Positions 35,806 through 46,029 of a stretch of 64,000 nucleotides of DNA are shown piece by piece. Numbering within the stretch: the stretch's first letter is position 1; every line of letters begins with the position of its first letter. Origin of the DNA: JAPPHA01 sp963662705 (lineage in GTDB: Bacteria > Pseudomonadota > Alphaproteobacteria > Rhodobacterales > Rhodobacteraceae); the NCBI GenBank assembly GCA_963662705.2, contig OY759767.1, positions 4,464,001 through 4,528,000 on the forward strand, in the 5' to 3' direction. Both the position numbers and the translations under genes were made by a program. Under the pieces are notes generated by a model, which was given only the letters and a program-made list of their open reading frames with translations, was not told where the DNA came from and did no database searches.

Positions 35806-38800
35806 ATGGCGATAACGGTCGCGATCATCCGACCCCTGCGGTTTTCAGACGGAAAATCGGCTGTCCGGTTTTCGGCGTACTGCCGCAAGGCGGTCTTTGT
35901 GCGTGACCTGACCGGCGAGAGATGTGGAAATTTCTCAAGTTCGAACGTTGTCCACGAAGAACTCGTCATCCCTCCGTCGTCGGCCGAATGGGCCCACGAG
36001 AAATACCCGTCATCACCCGAGGGCGCCCTGCGCCTCTGGAATGACATCGAGATCCACGAAGAACTCCACAATCCTCGTCCGACCAGGATCTGCGCGCTGG
36101 AACTCATGATCGCGCTGCCCCTGGAGTTGACCCTCGACGAAAACGCGAGCCTGTCCAGCACATTTGCCCGGAAGTCGTTGACGCGGCGCGGATATCCGCT
36201 CGACCTGGTTGTTCATGACAAGCCGGGGAATCCACATGCTCACATCATTTTCACCCAAAGACCTGCGCTACCCGGCGGTTGGGGAACAAAGCACCGGTAC
36301 GCGCATTTTGCGAGAATGAACAAGGATCTTCGTTTTGAGTTCGTGCAAACCGCGAACGTGTTCCTCTCGCTTGCAGGTGAATCAAAACGCCTGGACCCGA
36401 GAAGACATAGCGAACGTGGGCTTCGATTGGTCCGGGTCAACAAGCTCGGGCCACCCCCGGCAAATCCGTCAACCCATGTGGTTTACACGAAGCGCCTGGC
36501 AGAGAACGAGTCGGCCCTGGAAAAGAACTCCGGCCTGATGTTATCCGATATCGAGGAACTCGTGAAACTGGCGGGGACGACTACCCGGCTCGTGAACCGC
36601 CAGTCGCTTGCAGAACAGGCAAAAAGATGGATCCGGTTTCCGTCGGAAACCGGTTTTCACGCGTACATGCGACGGGTCGAGAACAGCCCGTCGCTCGTTC
36701 CTGTCGGGCGCGAACCCGCGACTCGGGATCCGGTGTTCAAATCGAGCTATCAGATTGCCGTCGAACACAGGTTGGTTGCCGCAGCACAGTCCCTGCTTGA
36801 CCTGGATCCACCGTCCAATGGTGCCGGTATTCCGAAACCGGCCGATCAATCGGAATGCGGCGGTGAGCCGGATCAGGTCAACCTGGCCGTCCGGTCAATC
36901 AACCGCGCGGGGCGCCTTGTCCTTCTGTCGGGATTCCCTGGTGAAGAGCGAGATCGGATCAAGCGAAATATCCAGTCGCTTGCCAGCTCCGAAGGAGCCG
37001 GCACTGTCATGGTCGTTCCCTACGAAGGGACGAATTTCCCCGCCGCAAGGAATTCACCAACCGAAAGGACGGTTTCCGCGCTGATCTACGCGCTGAGGCG
37101 AAAACCGCATACGCTTCCGTCGCCGTTCGTTGCCTGTCTCGATGACGCCGGCCTTCTTGAATCCTGGGAACTGGCAGATCTCCTAGAACTGATGCAAGGT
37201 GCTTCCGGCAAGCTCGTTCTCATGGACGACTACGCGCGGCGTGAACCGATTCCGGCCCGTTCCGCCTTCAGCATGCTCTGGGAAACCTTCGGCGGAATCG
37301 CGTCCGCCGTGTTTTCCCACCAGAAAGGCAGCGAGAGTGGAAGCGTTTCGCGATTGATGGCGGCTGCCCGGCCACGCGAGGCGCTTGCGAGTCTCGATTC
37401 CCGGAATTCGTTTGCCTTTGAGGAGGACTTTGGCAGCGCGTGCGGTGAGATTGCCCGGGATTACTGGGCCGGTTTCGCTCCAACCCTTGCCATCGTTCCG
37501 GAAATGCCCCTGGTCGATGCGCTCAACCGCGCAATTCGGGCGGAAGGTATCCGAACCGGAAGGATCAGCGGATTCCGGCAGATTCCCGCCGAACACGGAA
37601 GCATTGGTTTCGGGCGCGGTGACAGGATTGTCACCCGAAGTTCCGTGCCTGAACTTCGGGTTCGGCCGGGAATGCTCGGAACGGTCGTCGCGGCAAGCGG
37701 GGCAGATTCCGGGACGGTCGAGGTTCTTTTCGACGACACGGAATCGCCCGTCGGGTTTTCCTGGCCTGCTGCGACCTGTCTCGCGCCCGGGTTTGCGCTC
37801 GACCCGAAGCGAGCGCGAAACCAGGTCCTCGAGCGGGTGTTGTTTCTCGCAACGGGTCACATCGACCGCAACATGGCGGTAACGGCGTTTTCGCGGCATC
37901 AAAGCCAACTCCGGGTCTACGTCGATCGGTCAAGCTTCGCGTCGATCGAGGAGCTTGCAGTTCGCCTGAGTCGGGCGCCTCCATGGTCACGTGGCGAGAA
38001 CGAACGAAGCGCACATCCTCGACAGCCCGGCCGCCAGGTGCGGGCAGATGACTGGAAGGCCGGCCCTTTCGGCGCGGCCCCTGCCCCGCCTGCATCGACG
38101 CGGTCTCTCCGGATCATCGACCTGGACAGCGGAAGCGCCTTGCCTGGCACGCACCCGGCCGGCATGAACCAGCCCCCAAGTCCGGTTTCTGTTCTTCGCC
38201 GCATGGTCTCGGCCCGGGGATCGGTAACCGGCAGTGAACTTTCGGCGGAACTCGCCCGCCATTCCGGCGACCGGCACGGAATTCGGAGTTCCGTTGACGA
38301 CGTCCTCGACCACGAACAGACAGTGGTGCTCGTCCCGGGCTCCCGCAAATTTTCGGAACCGTTACTGACCACCTCGGAACGGTTGCGGCTGGACGAGGCG
38401 ATCGTCTCCGCGGCCGTTCGGATTCGCCAGCATACGTTCCAGGAATGCCTCCGCCGGGAACCCGGGGATTCGGGCAAGGGATTCCCGGACGAACCCGTCA
38501 GCGACATCCTTTCCGGTTCAGCTCTCGCGGTTGTCGATGGTCCGGAACGCTCCGGCAAGACCGAAACGGCATGCAGTCTTGTACAACGACTGTCGGAACT
38601 CGGGACACCGAGCGTGTCCTTGGTCGTCGATGAAGACCGCGCCGAGGTGATCCGCCACCGGATCCCCGTACATGCGACGATCTGCGCACCTGGTGACGTG
38701 CAGGGCCAGGCGTCCGCAGACTGTTACGTGCTTGCCTCCACGGAAACGGTCGGGGCGTTCGAAATGGCCAGCCTGCTCGGGCGTGCGGAAAGGGACCGCT

Positions 38801-40734
38801 CGGCCGTGGTGATGTTCGGGAACTCCCTCTCGTCGGGGCAACAGAGGGGATCGCCCTGGCGCCTGCTCACTGACAGGTTCCCCGCACGAAACCTGTTTGA
38901 GCCCGTCTCCCGATACCGACAGGGCGGCACCAACGGCCAGTGCCGATTCATCCCCGAGCACGCAACCATCGAACAGGTCCTCGACAAGATCGTCCCCTCG
39001 GAGTCCCGGTTACGAAGCGCCCGGTCGATGGACGCCCTGGTCCGGAATGCGGCCGACGAATTCATCGCGGATCCGGCCAGGGGAAAAATCGTCCTTGCTG
39101 CGACACGTGCGCAGGCCGCGGCAGTCAATCGGAAAATCCTGGACAGGATGGGCGACCGGCCGGGTGCCTCGGAGACCAGGCTTGCCGACGGATCGCGGAT
39201 CCTGCTTGCCGGGGGCGACCCCGTTCGAGTCGCAATGGCAGATCCGGGGACCGGAATCCGGGACAACCTGTTGGCAGAAGTTGTCGTTGCCGGGGACAAG
39301 AACCTTCTCCTGGACCTCGATCCGTTCGGCGTTAACGAGACGGAAAACGGCGGGCCGCGATTCATGCGACTGCGGGCAGATTGCGTTGTCCTCGATCATG
39401 CCTTCGCAGACACCATCGAGAATGCGGCAGGTTTCCCGGGCACACGCCATCTCGTGTTCAGCCCCGCCAGTCGGGGACAGTCGATACGATACGCATTGTC
39501 GTGCGGTGGGCCGCCCGGCCACATTCACGTTCTGGACGAGAATCCGACCGGTTTCCTGTCGAAAATGATCAACACGCCAGGCTGGACGAACCCGATGGCA
39601 GATCTCGCATCCATCGGCCGCGGGGCATGGCAGCCACGACTCCAAAAACTCGCCCCGGGACTGCTGGACGGTGCCGATCCGGCCCTTGGCGACCAGCACC
39701 CGGAATCAAGAAGTTCCGTCGGTGCGCGTCAGGATGATGCCGGCGTCGTGAAACGTCTTGGCAATGAACGGGCACTGAACGCCTGGCTCCGGTTGGCAGC
39801 AATGGAAACGGCGATGGAATTCGGCGTGACGCTCAAGGAACGGTCGGCGCCCGTTGACAAGGCGGATCCTGGCAGTGGCAGCAGACCGGGCCGGACTTCG
39901 GACGGTCCAGGGGCGGGGCGAGATCTCGTCGGCTGCTTCTGCGGAGAGGGAAACCGGCTCGTCATCGATGCATTGGATACGATGCGCGCGCGGCCCGGCG
40001 ATGAATACACGGATCGTCCGGACCTGAACCCGGCCGAATATTCACGGAATACGCTGGCGCTTGCGGTCGCGTTTACGGAAATCGCCCCGCCAGGACATGT
40101 CGGACACAAGCTCGACATCCATTCAAGGATCCTGGGAATGACGGAAAAGATCGCCTGGCCCGACGGCAACTGGTTTGAACGTGGAATCGCGGACTTGCGC
40201 GTATTCGAAGTCGTGCGAGGCCTTCCGGAGAGATGCACCGGGCCGGCATTCGGCCGGACCGTTGGAAAGGCCCGGATGCTTGCCATGGCGGCAACCGGTT
40301 CCGGCGTGACGTTGGCCGAAGAAATCGTCGCGCGGTTGTTCACGGCGGCACCCGCGTCCTGGAGTACGATCGAGAGCGACATTGTCCGAAAACTCCATGG
40401 CGCGGTCGAACAACGTGCCGTCAGGCGGCCCGACGAACTTTTCGCCGCGCGTTCGGAATTCCTCGACTCGATGTTGCGCGACCGACCGGATTCTGGGGAA
40501 ACACGGGACGCCGAGGCCAATCCAGACGTCCGGCGCCCCCTGTTCACGGCCCACGAAATGCGCGCCCTGATGACCCCGGGCGCGGGACTTCCAAGGTCTT
40601 TGCCTGGTCTCCCGTCCGAGCACCGGCGTCGTGTCTCCCGGAATATCGCGGCATTGGGGGAAAGGCTGTTCGAAACGGGTCGTCAACCGTTCCCGGGGCT
40701 TCATTCACGGGTTCAGGAAGGGTTCAGTTGGTGA
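35806..40734 (+). CDS. MobQ-type relaxase fused to TraA-like helicase
   Basis: 1,642 residues. The N-terminal MobA/MobL relaxase has its probable catalytic Tyr25 in SAYCRKAVF and the three-histidine metal motif HDKPGNPHAHI (H137, H144, H146). Two RecD/TraI-like helicase modules follow. In the first (~residues 370-560) the P-loop is ruined (SGFPGEERDR). The second has a usable Walker A near residue 911 (DGPERSGKTETAC) and later TRAQAAAVNRKI. The protein nicks oriT and unwinds DNA in conjugation. It is intact over 4.9 kb despite surrounding decay. The next gene overlaps by four bases. Long antisense frames are shadows. Confidence 0.85.
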   Translation: MAITVAIIRPLRFSDGKSAVRFSAYCRKAVFVRDLTGERCGNFSSSNVVHEELVIPPSSAEWAHEKYPSSPEGALRLWNDIEIHEELHNPRPTRICALELMIALPLELTLDENASLSSTFARKSLTRRGYPLDLVVHDKPGNPHAHIIFTQRPALPGGWGTKHRYAHFARMNKDLRFEFVQTANVFLSLAGESKRLDPRRHSERGLRLVRVNKLGPPPANPSTHVVYTKRLAENESALEKNSGLMLSDIEELVKLAGTTTRLVNRQSLAEQAKRWIRFPSETGFHAYMRRVENSPSLVPVGREPATRDPVFKSSYQIAVEHRLVAAAQSLLDLDPPSNGAGIPKPADQSECGGEPDQVNLAVRSINRAGRLVLLSGFPGEERDRIKRNIQSLASSEGAGTVMVVPYEGTNFPAARNSPTERTVSALIYALRRKPHTLPSPFVACLDDAGLLESWELADLLELMQGASGKLVLMDDYARREPIPARSAFSMLWETFGGIASAVFSHQKGSESGSVSRLMAAARPREALASLDSRNSFAFEEDFGSACGEIARDYWAGFAPTLAIVPEMPLVDALNRAIRAEGIRTGRISGFRQIPAEHGSIGFGRGDRIVTRSSVPELRVRPGMLGTVVAASGADSGTVEVLFDDTESPVGFSWPAATCLAPGFALDPKRARNQVLERVLFLATGHIDRNMAVTAFSRHQSQLRVYVDRSSFASIEELAVRLSRAPPWSRGENERSAHPRQPGRQVRADDWKAGPFGAAPAPPASTRSLRIIDLDSGSALPGTHPAGMNQPPSPVSVLRRMVSARGSVTGSELSAELARHSGDRHGIRSSVDDVLDHEQTVVLVPGSRKFSEPLLTTSERLRLDEAIVSAAVRIRQHTFQECLRREPGDSGKGFPDEPVSDILSGSALAVVDGPERSGKTETACSLVQRLSELGTPSVSLVVDEDRAEVIRHRIPVHATICAPGDVQGQASADCYVLASTETVGAFEMASLLGRAERDRSAVVMFGNSLSSGQQRGSPWRLLTDRFPARNLFEPVSRYRQGGTNGQCRFIPEHATIEQVLDKIVPSESRLRSARSMDALVRNAADEFIADPARGKIVLAATRAQAAAVNRKILDRMGDRPGASETRLADGSRILLAGGDPVRVAMADPGTGIRDNLLAEVVVAGDKNLLLDLDPFGVNETENGGPRFMRLRADCVVLDHAFADTIENAAGFPGTRHLVFSPASRGQSIRYALSCGGPPGHIHVLDENPTGFLSKMINTPGWTNPMADLASIGRGAWQPRLQKLAPGLLDGADPALGDQHPESRSSVGARQDDAGVVKRLGNERALNAWLRLAAMETAMEFGVTLKERSAPVDKADPGSGSRPGRTSDGPGAGRDLVGCFCGEGNRLVIDALDTMRARPGDEYTDRPDLNPAEYSRNTLALAVAFTEIAPPGHVGHKLDIHSRILGMTEKIAWPDGNWFERGIADLRVFEVVRGLPERCTGPAFGRTVGKARMLAMAATGSGVTLAEEIVARLFTAAPASWSTIESDIVRKLHGAVEQRAVRRPDELFAARSEFLDSMLRDRPDSGETRDAEANPDVRRPLFTAHEMRALMTPGAGLPRSLPGLPSEHRRRVSRNIAALGERLFETGRQPFPGLHSRVQEGFSW

Positions 40735-41159
40735 GCAAAACGGAAAAGAGCGCCGCTGCGCTGGAGCGCGCGCGCGAACGTCGCAGGGTCCAGGAGATGG
40801 CCACGATTCTGGATGCCGCGTCCCAGTCCGGGCTACTTGACGTTGCCCTGAACAAGGCCGAACTCGTCGCCCTGTTTCGCGAAGTTGCCGAAAATGCTCC
40901 CTCGGGACCTTCCAGGTCATGCCAGCTTGGCACCGCCTTGCGGCACCGGATGAAACGGGACAGCGTCCGGGAAAGTCGCCTGGAGGCGCGCATCATGCCT
41001 GTCCTCGGCCAGTTCCTGGTTGCCTTGTTCGACCGATATCCCGAGTTCAGGACCCGCGTGATGCCGACATTCGAACAGTTCGTGGAAAACGTCGACTGGA
41101 AGGATGGAAGCGACCGGGACGCCGCGGAGAGGCTGATCGGTCGGTGGAAAGAATCCTGA
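40731..41159 (+). CDS. Relaxase-coupled protein, 142 residues
   Basis: GTG start overlaps the relaxase stop (GTGA). The N-terminus is a charged helix (SKTEKSAAALERARERRRVQ), followed by ILDAASQSGLLDVALNKAEL and VENVDWKDGSDRDAAERLIG. Position and basic helical character fit a mobilisation accessory protein (TraC/TraD-like), but no family is recognised. Confidence 0.6.
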   Translation: MSKTEKSAAALERARERRRVQEMATILDAASQSGLLDVALNKAELVALFREVAENAPSGPSRSCQLGTALRHRMKRDSVRESRLEARIMPVLGQFLVALFDRYPEFRTRVMPTFEQFVENVDWKDGSDRDAAERLIGRWKES

Positions 41160-41472
41160 CCAGAAACCAGCGGCCATTTCTTCCCCGGCCCGGACCCGCA
41201 GATTGAACCCGGCCGCCGCCTACAGCAGCGTGTTGAAAATCGGGACATGCTCGCTTACGCTCGCGCATGGCCGGCCATGGACCGGCCGTCCAGCATCGGC
41301 AAAGGGAGACAGAACCCAGGCACTGGTTACGGGAAAGACCGTGCGCTTCGCGCGGACCGCTGCCGTCACGCATCCGGATTTCGCCGCTTGCCGCGGCACG
41401 GTGATGCGCGACTGCGATCGTCCGTGCGGCGGTCATGGCGAGAATCCGTGTAACTTTCTGAAGGCGAAAATC
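41160..41472. other. Upstream region of the DUF2147 gene
   Basis: The DUF2147 frame is open back to 41203, but the signal peptide places the start at 41473. No gene seen; a promoter may lie here. Confidence 0.4.
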
Positions 41473-41907
41473 ATGATCAAGAGGCAATTCAAGGCAACTC
41501 TGACCGGGCTTGCGGCGACGATTTTCTTCGCTGGCGCCGGCAGCGCCGACCCCAAGGGGGTATGGCTGACCCCGGCGGGGAATTCGCACATCGAGATTCG
41601 GTCCTGTGGCAAGAAGCTCTGTGGCAAGCTCGTCTGGTTCACCGAGCCAAACAATGCGGACGGAACGCCGAAACTTGACGAAAAGAACAAGAACGTGGCG
41701 TTGCGGAACCGGCCCCTTCTCGGGCTTCAACTGATGTCGGGTTTCACCAAGACCGGCGACGGCAAGTGGACAAAGGGCCGGATCTACAATCCCGAGGACG
41801 GCCAAACCTACCGTTCCAAGCTTGAAGTGAAGGACCAAGATACGCTGAGTGTCTCGGGCTGCGTGCTGTTTTTCTGCAAGGACCAGATCTGGACACGGGT
41901 CGAATAG
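41473..41907 (+). CDS. DUF2147 family secreted protein
   Basis: 144 residues. Signal peptide MIKRQFKATLTGLAATIFFA (cleavage near GAGSA-D). The mature domain has GVWLTPAGNSHIEIRSCGKK, LCGKLVWF, LQLMSGFTKTGDGKWTKGRI, YNPEDGQTYRSKLEVKD and CVLFFCKDQIWTRV. This is the standard DUF2147 layout, a periplasmic beta-barrel-like domain of unknown function, with cysteine pairs that may bond. Complete and alone. Confidence 0.88.
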   Translation: MIKRQFKATLTGLAATIFFAGAGSADPKGVWLTPAGNSHIEIRSCGKKLCGKLVWFTEPNNADGTPKLDEKNKNVALRNRPLLGLQLMSGFTKTGDGKWTKGRIYNPEDGQTYRSKLEVKDQDTLSVSGCVLFFCKDQIWTRVE

Positions 41908-42233
41908 GAACGAAGCTGCCGAGTGTCGACGGGAAGTCCGTCCGGACACCTGGCGCCTTCGCGCGTGTTTCTCGACGCGAAGCTCCTCGAACATTCCCAC
42001 GGCCATGCCGCTGCCGGAACGCCGAGGCGCATTTGTTCAGTCGCGCCAGAGCAGCGAGTGGTCGATGCGAACCGGCGGATTCCATTCATTCGTGACGTGA
42101 GGAACCGTGCTCCCTGCCGCCTCCAGGGCGGAAAGGCGCAAGGGAAAATGAGCACCACGGGCGGGCGTGAACATCAGTGAATGACGAGCCCGGTTTTTCC
42201 GGACCAACGTCGAGACGACGTCAAGGAAGCAGG
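41908..42233. other. No recognisable gene
   Basis: Between two convergent genes. Frames here are short. A terminator would be expected but no clear hairpin with a T run was seen. Confidence 0.4.
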
Positions 42234-43316
42234 CTATGGCTCATGGTCATCAGGACGTCCGTCAACCGGCGTCCCTGGAATCAACAATGTGTGCTCGGGA
42301 TCCCAACTCAGCCAAACCGGGCCGCCTTCGGGCAGGTCAGGAATGTCCTGGTCCCGTGCAATCACCTTGAACGACTTCCCGTTGCACTCAACGATACAGG
42401 TCGCCATTGCGCCGGCAAATACCCGTTGCCTGAGATTGGCGCGCAGCTTCGCAATGTTTTCGCCCGTCGGCTCAAGAGACGAGATCGCCATGTTTTCGGG
42501 GCGAACGGCAAAGGACCGGGCACGAACCGGTCCGGGAGGAAGCGGGATGCCCGTGCCGTCGGAAAGCCGCAGGCACCCGTTTTCCGCCACACCGTCCAGG
42601 ATGTTTGCCTCACCCAGGAATCCGGCCGTGAACACGTCAACCGGGTTGTTGTAGACCTCGCGCGGAGGTCCGGCCTGCACCATGCGGCCGGACTTCAGTA
42701 TCCCGATCTTGTCCGCAAGGCTCAGCGCTTCCTCCTGGTCATGCGTCACGAAGATGGTGGTGATCCCCACCTCCCGCTGAATGCGCTTCAACTCGATCTG
42801 CATGTCGACGCGCAGGGCCTTGTCCAGCGCCGACAACGGCTCGTCCAGCAGCAGCACCGACGGATTTGTCACGATTGCGCGGGCGAGCGCCACGCGCTGC
42901 TGCTGGCCTCCCGAGAGCTCGTGCGGCTTGCGGTTCCCGAGCCGGCCAAGCCGCACGAGCTCCAGCGCCTCTCCGACCCTGCGCCGTTCCTCATCGATGC
43001 GGAGTTTCCGGACGCGCAGGCCGAACCCTATGTTGTCCGCCACGGTCATGTTTGGAAACAGCGCATAGTTCTGGAACATCATGCCGATTTCCCGCTTTTC
43101 GACCGGTATGTGTTCAACCGGCTGGCCGCCGATGCGGATCGAGCCGGAATCGGCGAAGACAAATCCCGCGATCGTGCGCAGGAGCGTGGTCTTTCCGCTG
43201 CCAGATGGTCCGAGAAGCGCGGAAAACCCGCCGTCGGGGAAGTCCATCGATACGTCATCAAGGGCCTTCAGTGTTCCAAACGCCTTGGTCACGTTCCTGA
43301 CGGTTACTTCGGCCAT
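42234..43316 (-). CDS. Spermidine/putrescine-type ABC transporter ATPase
   Basis: 360 residues from ATG 43316 (MAEVTVRNVTKAFGTLKALD). Walker A LLGPSGSGKTTLLRTIAGF, Q-loop MMFQNYALFP, signature LSGGQQQRVALARAI, Walker B VLLLDEPLSALDK, H-loop TIFVTHDQEEA, and a C-terminal TOBE-like domain (ARSFAVRPENMAIS). It energises import of a cationic or polyamine-like substrate and is last in the seven-gene operon. Its ATG overlaps the permease stop (ATGA). PotA-like, but the substrate is not known. Confidence 0.92.
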   Translation of the reverse strand: MAEVTVRNVTKAFGTLKALDDVSMDFPDGGFSALLGPSGSGKTTLLRTIAGFVFADSGSIRIGGQPVEHIPVEKREIGMMFQNYALFPNMTVADNIGFGLRVRKLRIDEERRRVGEALELVRLGRLGNRKPHELSGGQQQRVALARAIVTNPSVLLLDEPLSALDKALRVDMQIELKRIQREVGITTIFVTHDQEEALSLADKIGILKSGRMVQAGPPREVYNNPVDVFTAGFLGEANILDGVAENGCLRLSDGTGIPLPPGPVRARSFAVRPENMAISSLEPTGENIAKLRANLRQRVFAGAMATCIVECNGKSFKVIARDQDIPDLPEGGPVWLSWDPEHTLLIPGTPVDGRPDDHEP

Positions 43317-44101
43317 CAGCGTTCCCCACCGAATTTCGAAAAGCGCGCCGCGACGAGCATGACGGCCATGGATATGCATATGATGATTGTCGAGACCGCG
43401 TTGATCTCCGGCGTGAACCCCTTGCGGATCGACGTGTAGATCAGCACCGGAAGCGTGCTGTCGCCCGGTTCCGACAGGAAGTACGAAACCACGAACTGAT
43501 CGAAACTGACCGCGAACGCGAACAGCGCGCCGGCGATGATTCCCGGTGCGATCCAGGGCAGCGTCACGCGGCGGGTTACGGTCCAGGCGTCGGCGCCCAG
43601 CGACCGCGCCGCCTCTTCAAGCGTCGCATCGAATGTCGCCAGCCGCGCACTGACCACGACGATGACATATGGTAGCGCCAGTGCCACGTGACCCACGATT
43701 ACGGACGGCGTGCCGCGCCCGAGACCGATCCCGAAGAAGAAGATCAGCATAGCCGTCCCCGTGATGAGCCATGGAATGGCGATCGGCGGAAACAGCATCA
43801 CCTGCAAGAACCGTTTGCCGGCGAACTCGAACCTGAACAGCCCGACGGATGCGGCCGTTCCCAGTGTCGTCGCGATAATCGTCGTCACGATCGCGATGAA
43901 CACCGAACGGGCCGCGGAGTCGATGATCTCGGCGTTCCCCGCCAGCCGGCCATACCAGTTCGTCGAAAACTCGAAGGGCAACTGGTAGAAGGGCGAGGCA
44001 TTGAAGGACATGAACGCCATGACCGCGATCGGAGCATAGAGGAAGACAAGGATCAGGATCAGCCACAGCCGTCCCAGGCGCTTGAGAAACGCGCCGCTCA
44101 T
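43316..44101 (-). CDS. ABC transporter permease (PotC-like)
   Basis: 261 residues, six predicted membrane helices. It starts MSGAFLKRLGRLWLILILVF, and the EAA loop is ATLEEAARSLGADAWTVTRR with a following GI. Overlaps its neighbours on both sides by a few bases, so translation is coupled. Forms the channel with the upstream PotB-like protein. The upstream open frame extending to 44896 is a shadow of the other permease. Confidence 0.9.
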   Translation of the reverse strand: MSGAFLKRLGRLWLILILVFLYAPIAVMAFMSFNASPFYQLPFEFSTNWYGRLAGNAEIIDSAARSVFIAIVTTIIATTLGTAASVGLFRFEFAGKRFLQVMLFPPIAIPWLITGTAMLIFFFGIGLGRGTPSVIVGHVALALPYVIVVVSARLATFDATLEEAARSLGADAWTVTRRVTLPWIAPGIIAGALFAFAVSFDQFVVSYFLSEPGDSTLPVLIYTSIRKGFTPEINAVSTIIICISMAVMLVAARFSKFGGER

Positions 44102-44916
44102 GCGATGGCCCTCCGAAGAACCGGGGTGGACAATGCGAGGATCAGCAGCACGACCGCGAGAAGAATGAAGGACAATGCTGCTCCGAGCGGCCAGTTGTAT
44201 ACCGCGACAAACTGATCTTCGATCACGGTGCCGTAGTATGTCCCGACACGGCCTCCCAGGATGCGGGGTTCCATGAAGGAGCCGACCACCGGCACGAAGA
44301 TCAGGACCGCCCCCGCGGCGAGGCCGGGAAACGACAGTGGCAGGATGACACGAAACAGGATGGTCAGCTTCCCCGCGCCCAGGGACCGGGCCGCATCGAT
44401 CAGGTCGTCGTCGATGGCCTGGATCGCAAGATAGGACGTCAGAATGACATAGGGCAGGTAGGAGTGTACGAGGCCCACGACGACCGCCGGCGTCGAGAAC
44501 ATCAGGTTCACGTCGACCTCGAAGGGCATGATCGCGTTCAGGCCGATCTCGAGCACCCCGTTTCCGCGCAACACGATCGCCCAGGAGAAAATTCGAACGA
44601 GCGAGTTGGACCAGAACGGAAGTATGACGAGCAGGAACAGCGCCTCGCGGGACCTCCCCCTGATGGTCTTCGCAAGAACATAGGCGCAGGGGAAACCGAC
44701 AAGAACCGATATCAGCGTAACCGTCAGCCCGAGCCGGACGGATTTCCAAAGCAGGATCGCGTAGGTCCGGGTCTGAAAAAAGGCCTGGTAATTTTCGGTC
44801 GTGAAATGCCACTCGGTGTCGCCGAACGGCACATCCGAGAGAAAACTGAAGTAAAGCATCGCCGACAGTGGCAAGAAAATCGCCACTGTCAGCCACAGGT
44901 AAGCGGGGGACAGCAA
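44098..44916 (-). CDS. ABC transporter permease (PotB-like)
   Basis: About 272 residues with MetI-type fold: membrane helices from LSPAYLWLTVAIFLPLSAML, and the EAA loop IDDDLIDAARSLGAGKLTIL. The start is uncertain. Between the binding-protein stop (44989) and TTG 44916 the frame is open but has no ATG or GTG, and a run of seven G residues (minus strand) sits near the likely ribosome binding site. A TTG start or an indel in the G run are both possible. Confidence 0.85.
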   Translation of the reverse strand: MLSPAYLWLTVAIFLPLSAMLYFSFLSDVPFGDTEWHFTTENYQAFFQTRTYAILLWKSVRLGLTVTLISVLVGFPCAYVLAKTIRGRSREALFLLVILPFWSNSLVRIFSWAIVLRGNGVLEIGLNAIMPFEVDVNLMFSTPAVVVGLVHSYLPYVILTSYLAIQAIDDDLIDAARSLGAGKLTILFRVILPLSFPGLAAGAVLIFVPVVGSFMEPRILGGRVGTYYGTVIEDQFVAVYNWPLGAALSFILLAVVLLILALSTPVLRRAIA

Positions 44917-44988
44917 ACCGGCTATCTTCAGCCGATCCTGCCTTGCAAGTATCCTGGAGATGCCGCCCCCCCTTGAGCCGCCGGGCGG

Positions 44989-46029
44989 TTACTGCGCCGC
45001 CTTCAACTCCTGCCAGATCGCCAGGTAAGCCTCGCGGGTCTCGGCATCAACCGGGCGCTGGAATTGAACCCGTGCGACCACTGCCGGGTCGCCCAAAACA
45101 CGCTTGTTGAACGAATCGTCCGGCAGCGCCGCAGCGGCGCGCGCATTGGCGGACGCCGGCGCGCCTTCTGCTTCCCAGCGGGAATAGAATGACGGGTCGA
45201 TCATCCAGTCGATGAAAGCGTGCGCCGCATCCTGCTTGGTCGAAGACGCGGGGATCGACAGTCCGTCGAGCCATCCGATCGCGCCTTCCTCGGGAACGAC
45301 GAATTGCACGGGCAGTCCTGCGGCCATCGACCGGCTGGCCGAACCCGACCAGAAGGTGGCGACATCAAGATCACCCGCCGCCATGTACTGGTTCCAGTCG
45401 TTCTCCGATCCCCAGTAGGTCCTGATCTGGGGCATCAGCGCTTCCAGCTTCGCCTTCACTGCGTCCAGATCTTCGATATCGTTGATGTCCTGGCCCGTGG
45501 CGATCGCCGCGAACTGGATCGCTTCGAGTGCGTCATCCCGAATCGACACCTTGCCCTTGTGTTCCGTGTCCCAGAAAACCTCGATCGAAGTCGGCATCGT
45601 GTCAAACGCATTCGTGTTGACAGCGAAGGATGTCAGGCCCCAGGTCCAGGGAACGCCATGCAGGGAACCGCCGGCATTCAGATCCTGGTTTTCGGTCAGG
45701 TCCGCCGGGACGTCGACGATATTCGTGATCTTGCCTGAATCGATCGGAGCGATCAGACCCTCTTCCTGCGCTTGCGGGGTGAACGCCGCGTTGATCAGCA
45801 CGACGTCATATGCGCCGGGGTTGGTGCGCAACTTCGTCAGCATTTCCTGTTCGGAGTTGAAGTATTCGTGCACGACCGTATGGCCGGTCGCCTCGCCGAA
45901 CTCAGCCACGGCCCAGTCCAGGTCGGTACCGTAACCTTGCCAGTTCAGAACCCGGATCTCGTCGGCGGCGACAGTAGAACCGGCCATGACCGCCGCAACG
46001 ACCGTCGATGTCATCAATGTCTTGTTCAT
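44989..46029 (-). CDS. PotD-like periplasmic substrate-binding protein
   Basis: 346 residues with a signal peptide (MNKTLMTSTVVAAVMAGSTV, cleavage near VAA-DE). The body is PotD-like: EIRVLNWQGYGTDLDWAVAE, YDVVLINAAFTPQAQEEGLI, GVPWTWGLTSFAVNTNAF and ASRSMAAGLPVQFVVPEEGA. PotD relatives bind polyamines, thiamine, opines and other compounds. Neighbouring glycohydrolase and kinase genes suggest a sugar-containing ligand. Strong ribosome binding site AAGGAGGACGAAC; start overlaps the kinase stop by four bases. Confidence 0.92.
   Translation of the reverse strand: MNKTLMTSTVVAAVMAGSTVAADEIRVLNWQGYGTDLDWAVAEFGEATGHTVVHEYFNSEQEMLTKLRTNPGAYDVVLINAAFTPQAQEEGLIAPIDSGKITNIVDVPADLTENQDLNAGGSLHGVPWTWGLTSFAVNTNAFDTMPTSIEVFWDTEHKGKVSIRDDALEAIQFAAIATGQDINDIEDLDAVKAKLEALMPQIRTYWGSENDWNQYMAAGDLDVATFWSGSASRSMAAGLPVQFVVPEEGAIGWLDGLSIPASSTKQDAAHAFIDWMIDPSFYSRWEAEGAPASANARAAAALPDDSFNKRVLGDPAVVARVQFQRPVDAETREAYLAIWQELKAAQ

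Noticed and set aside
42177..43439. 420-codon plus-strand frame opposite the ABC transporter ATPase
   Set aside because: Shadow of a clear ATPase with all motifs on the minus strand; no ribosome binding site or recognisable fold.
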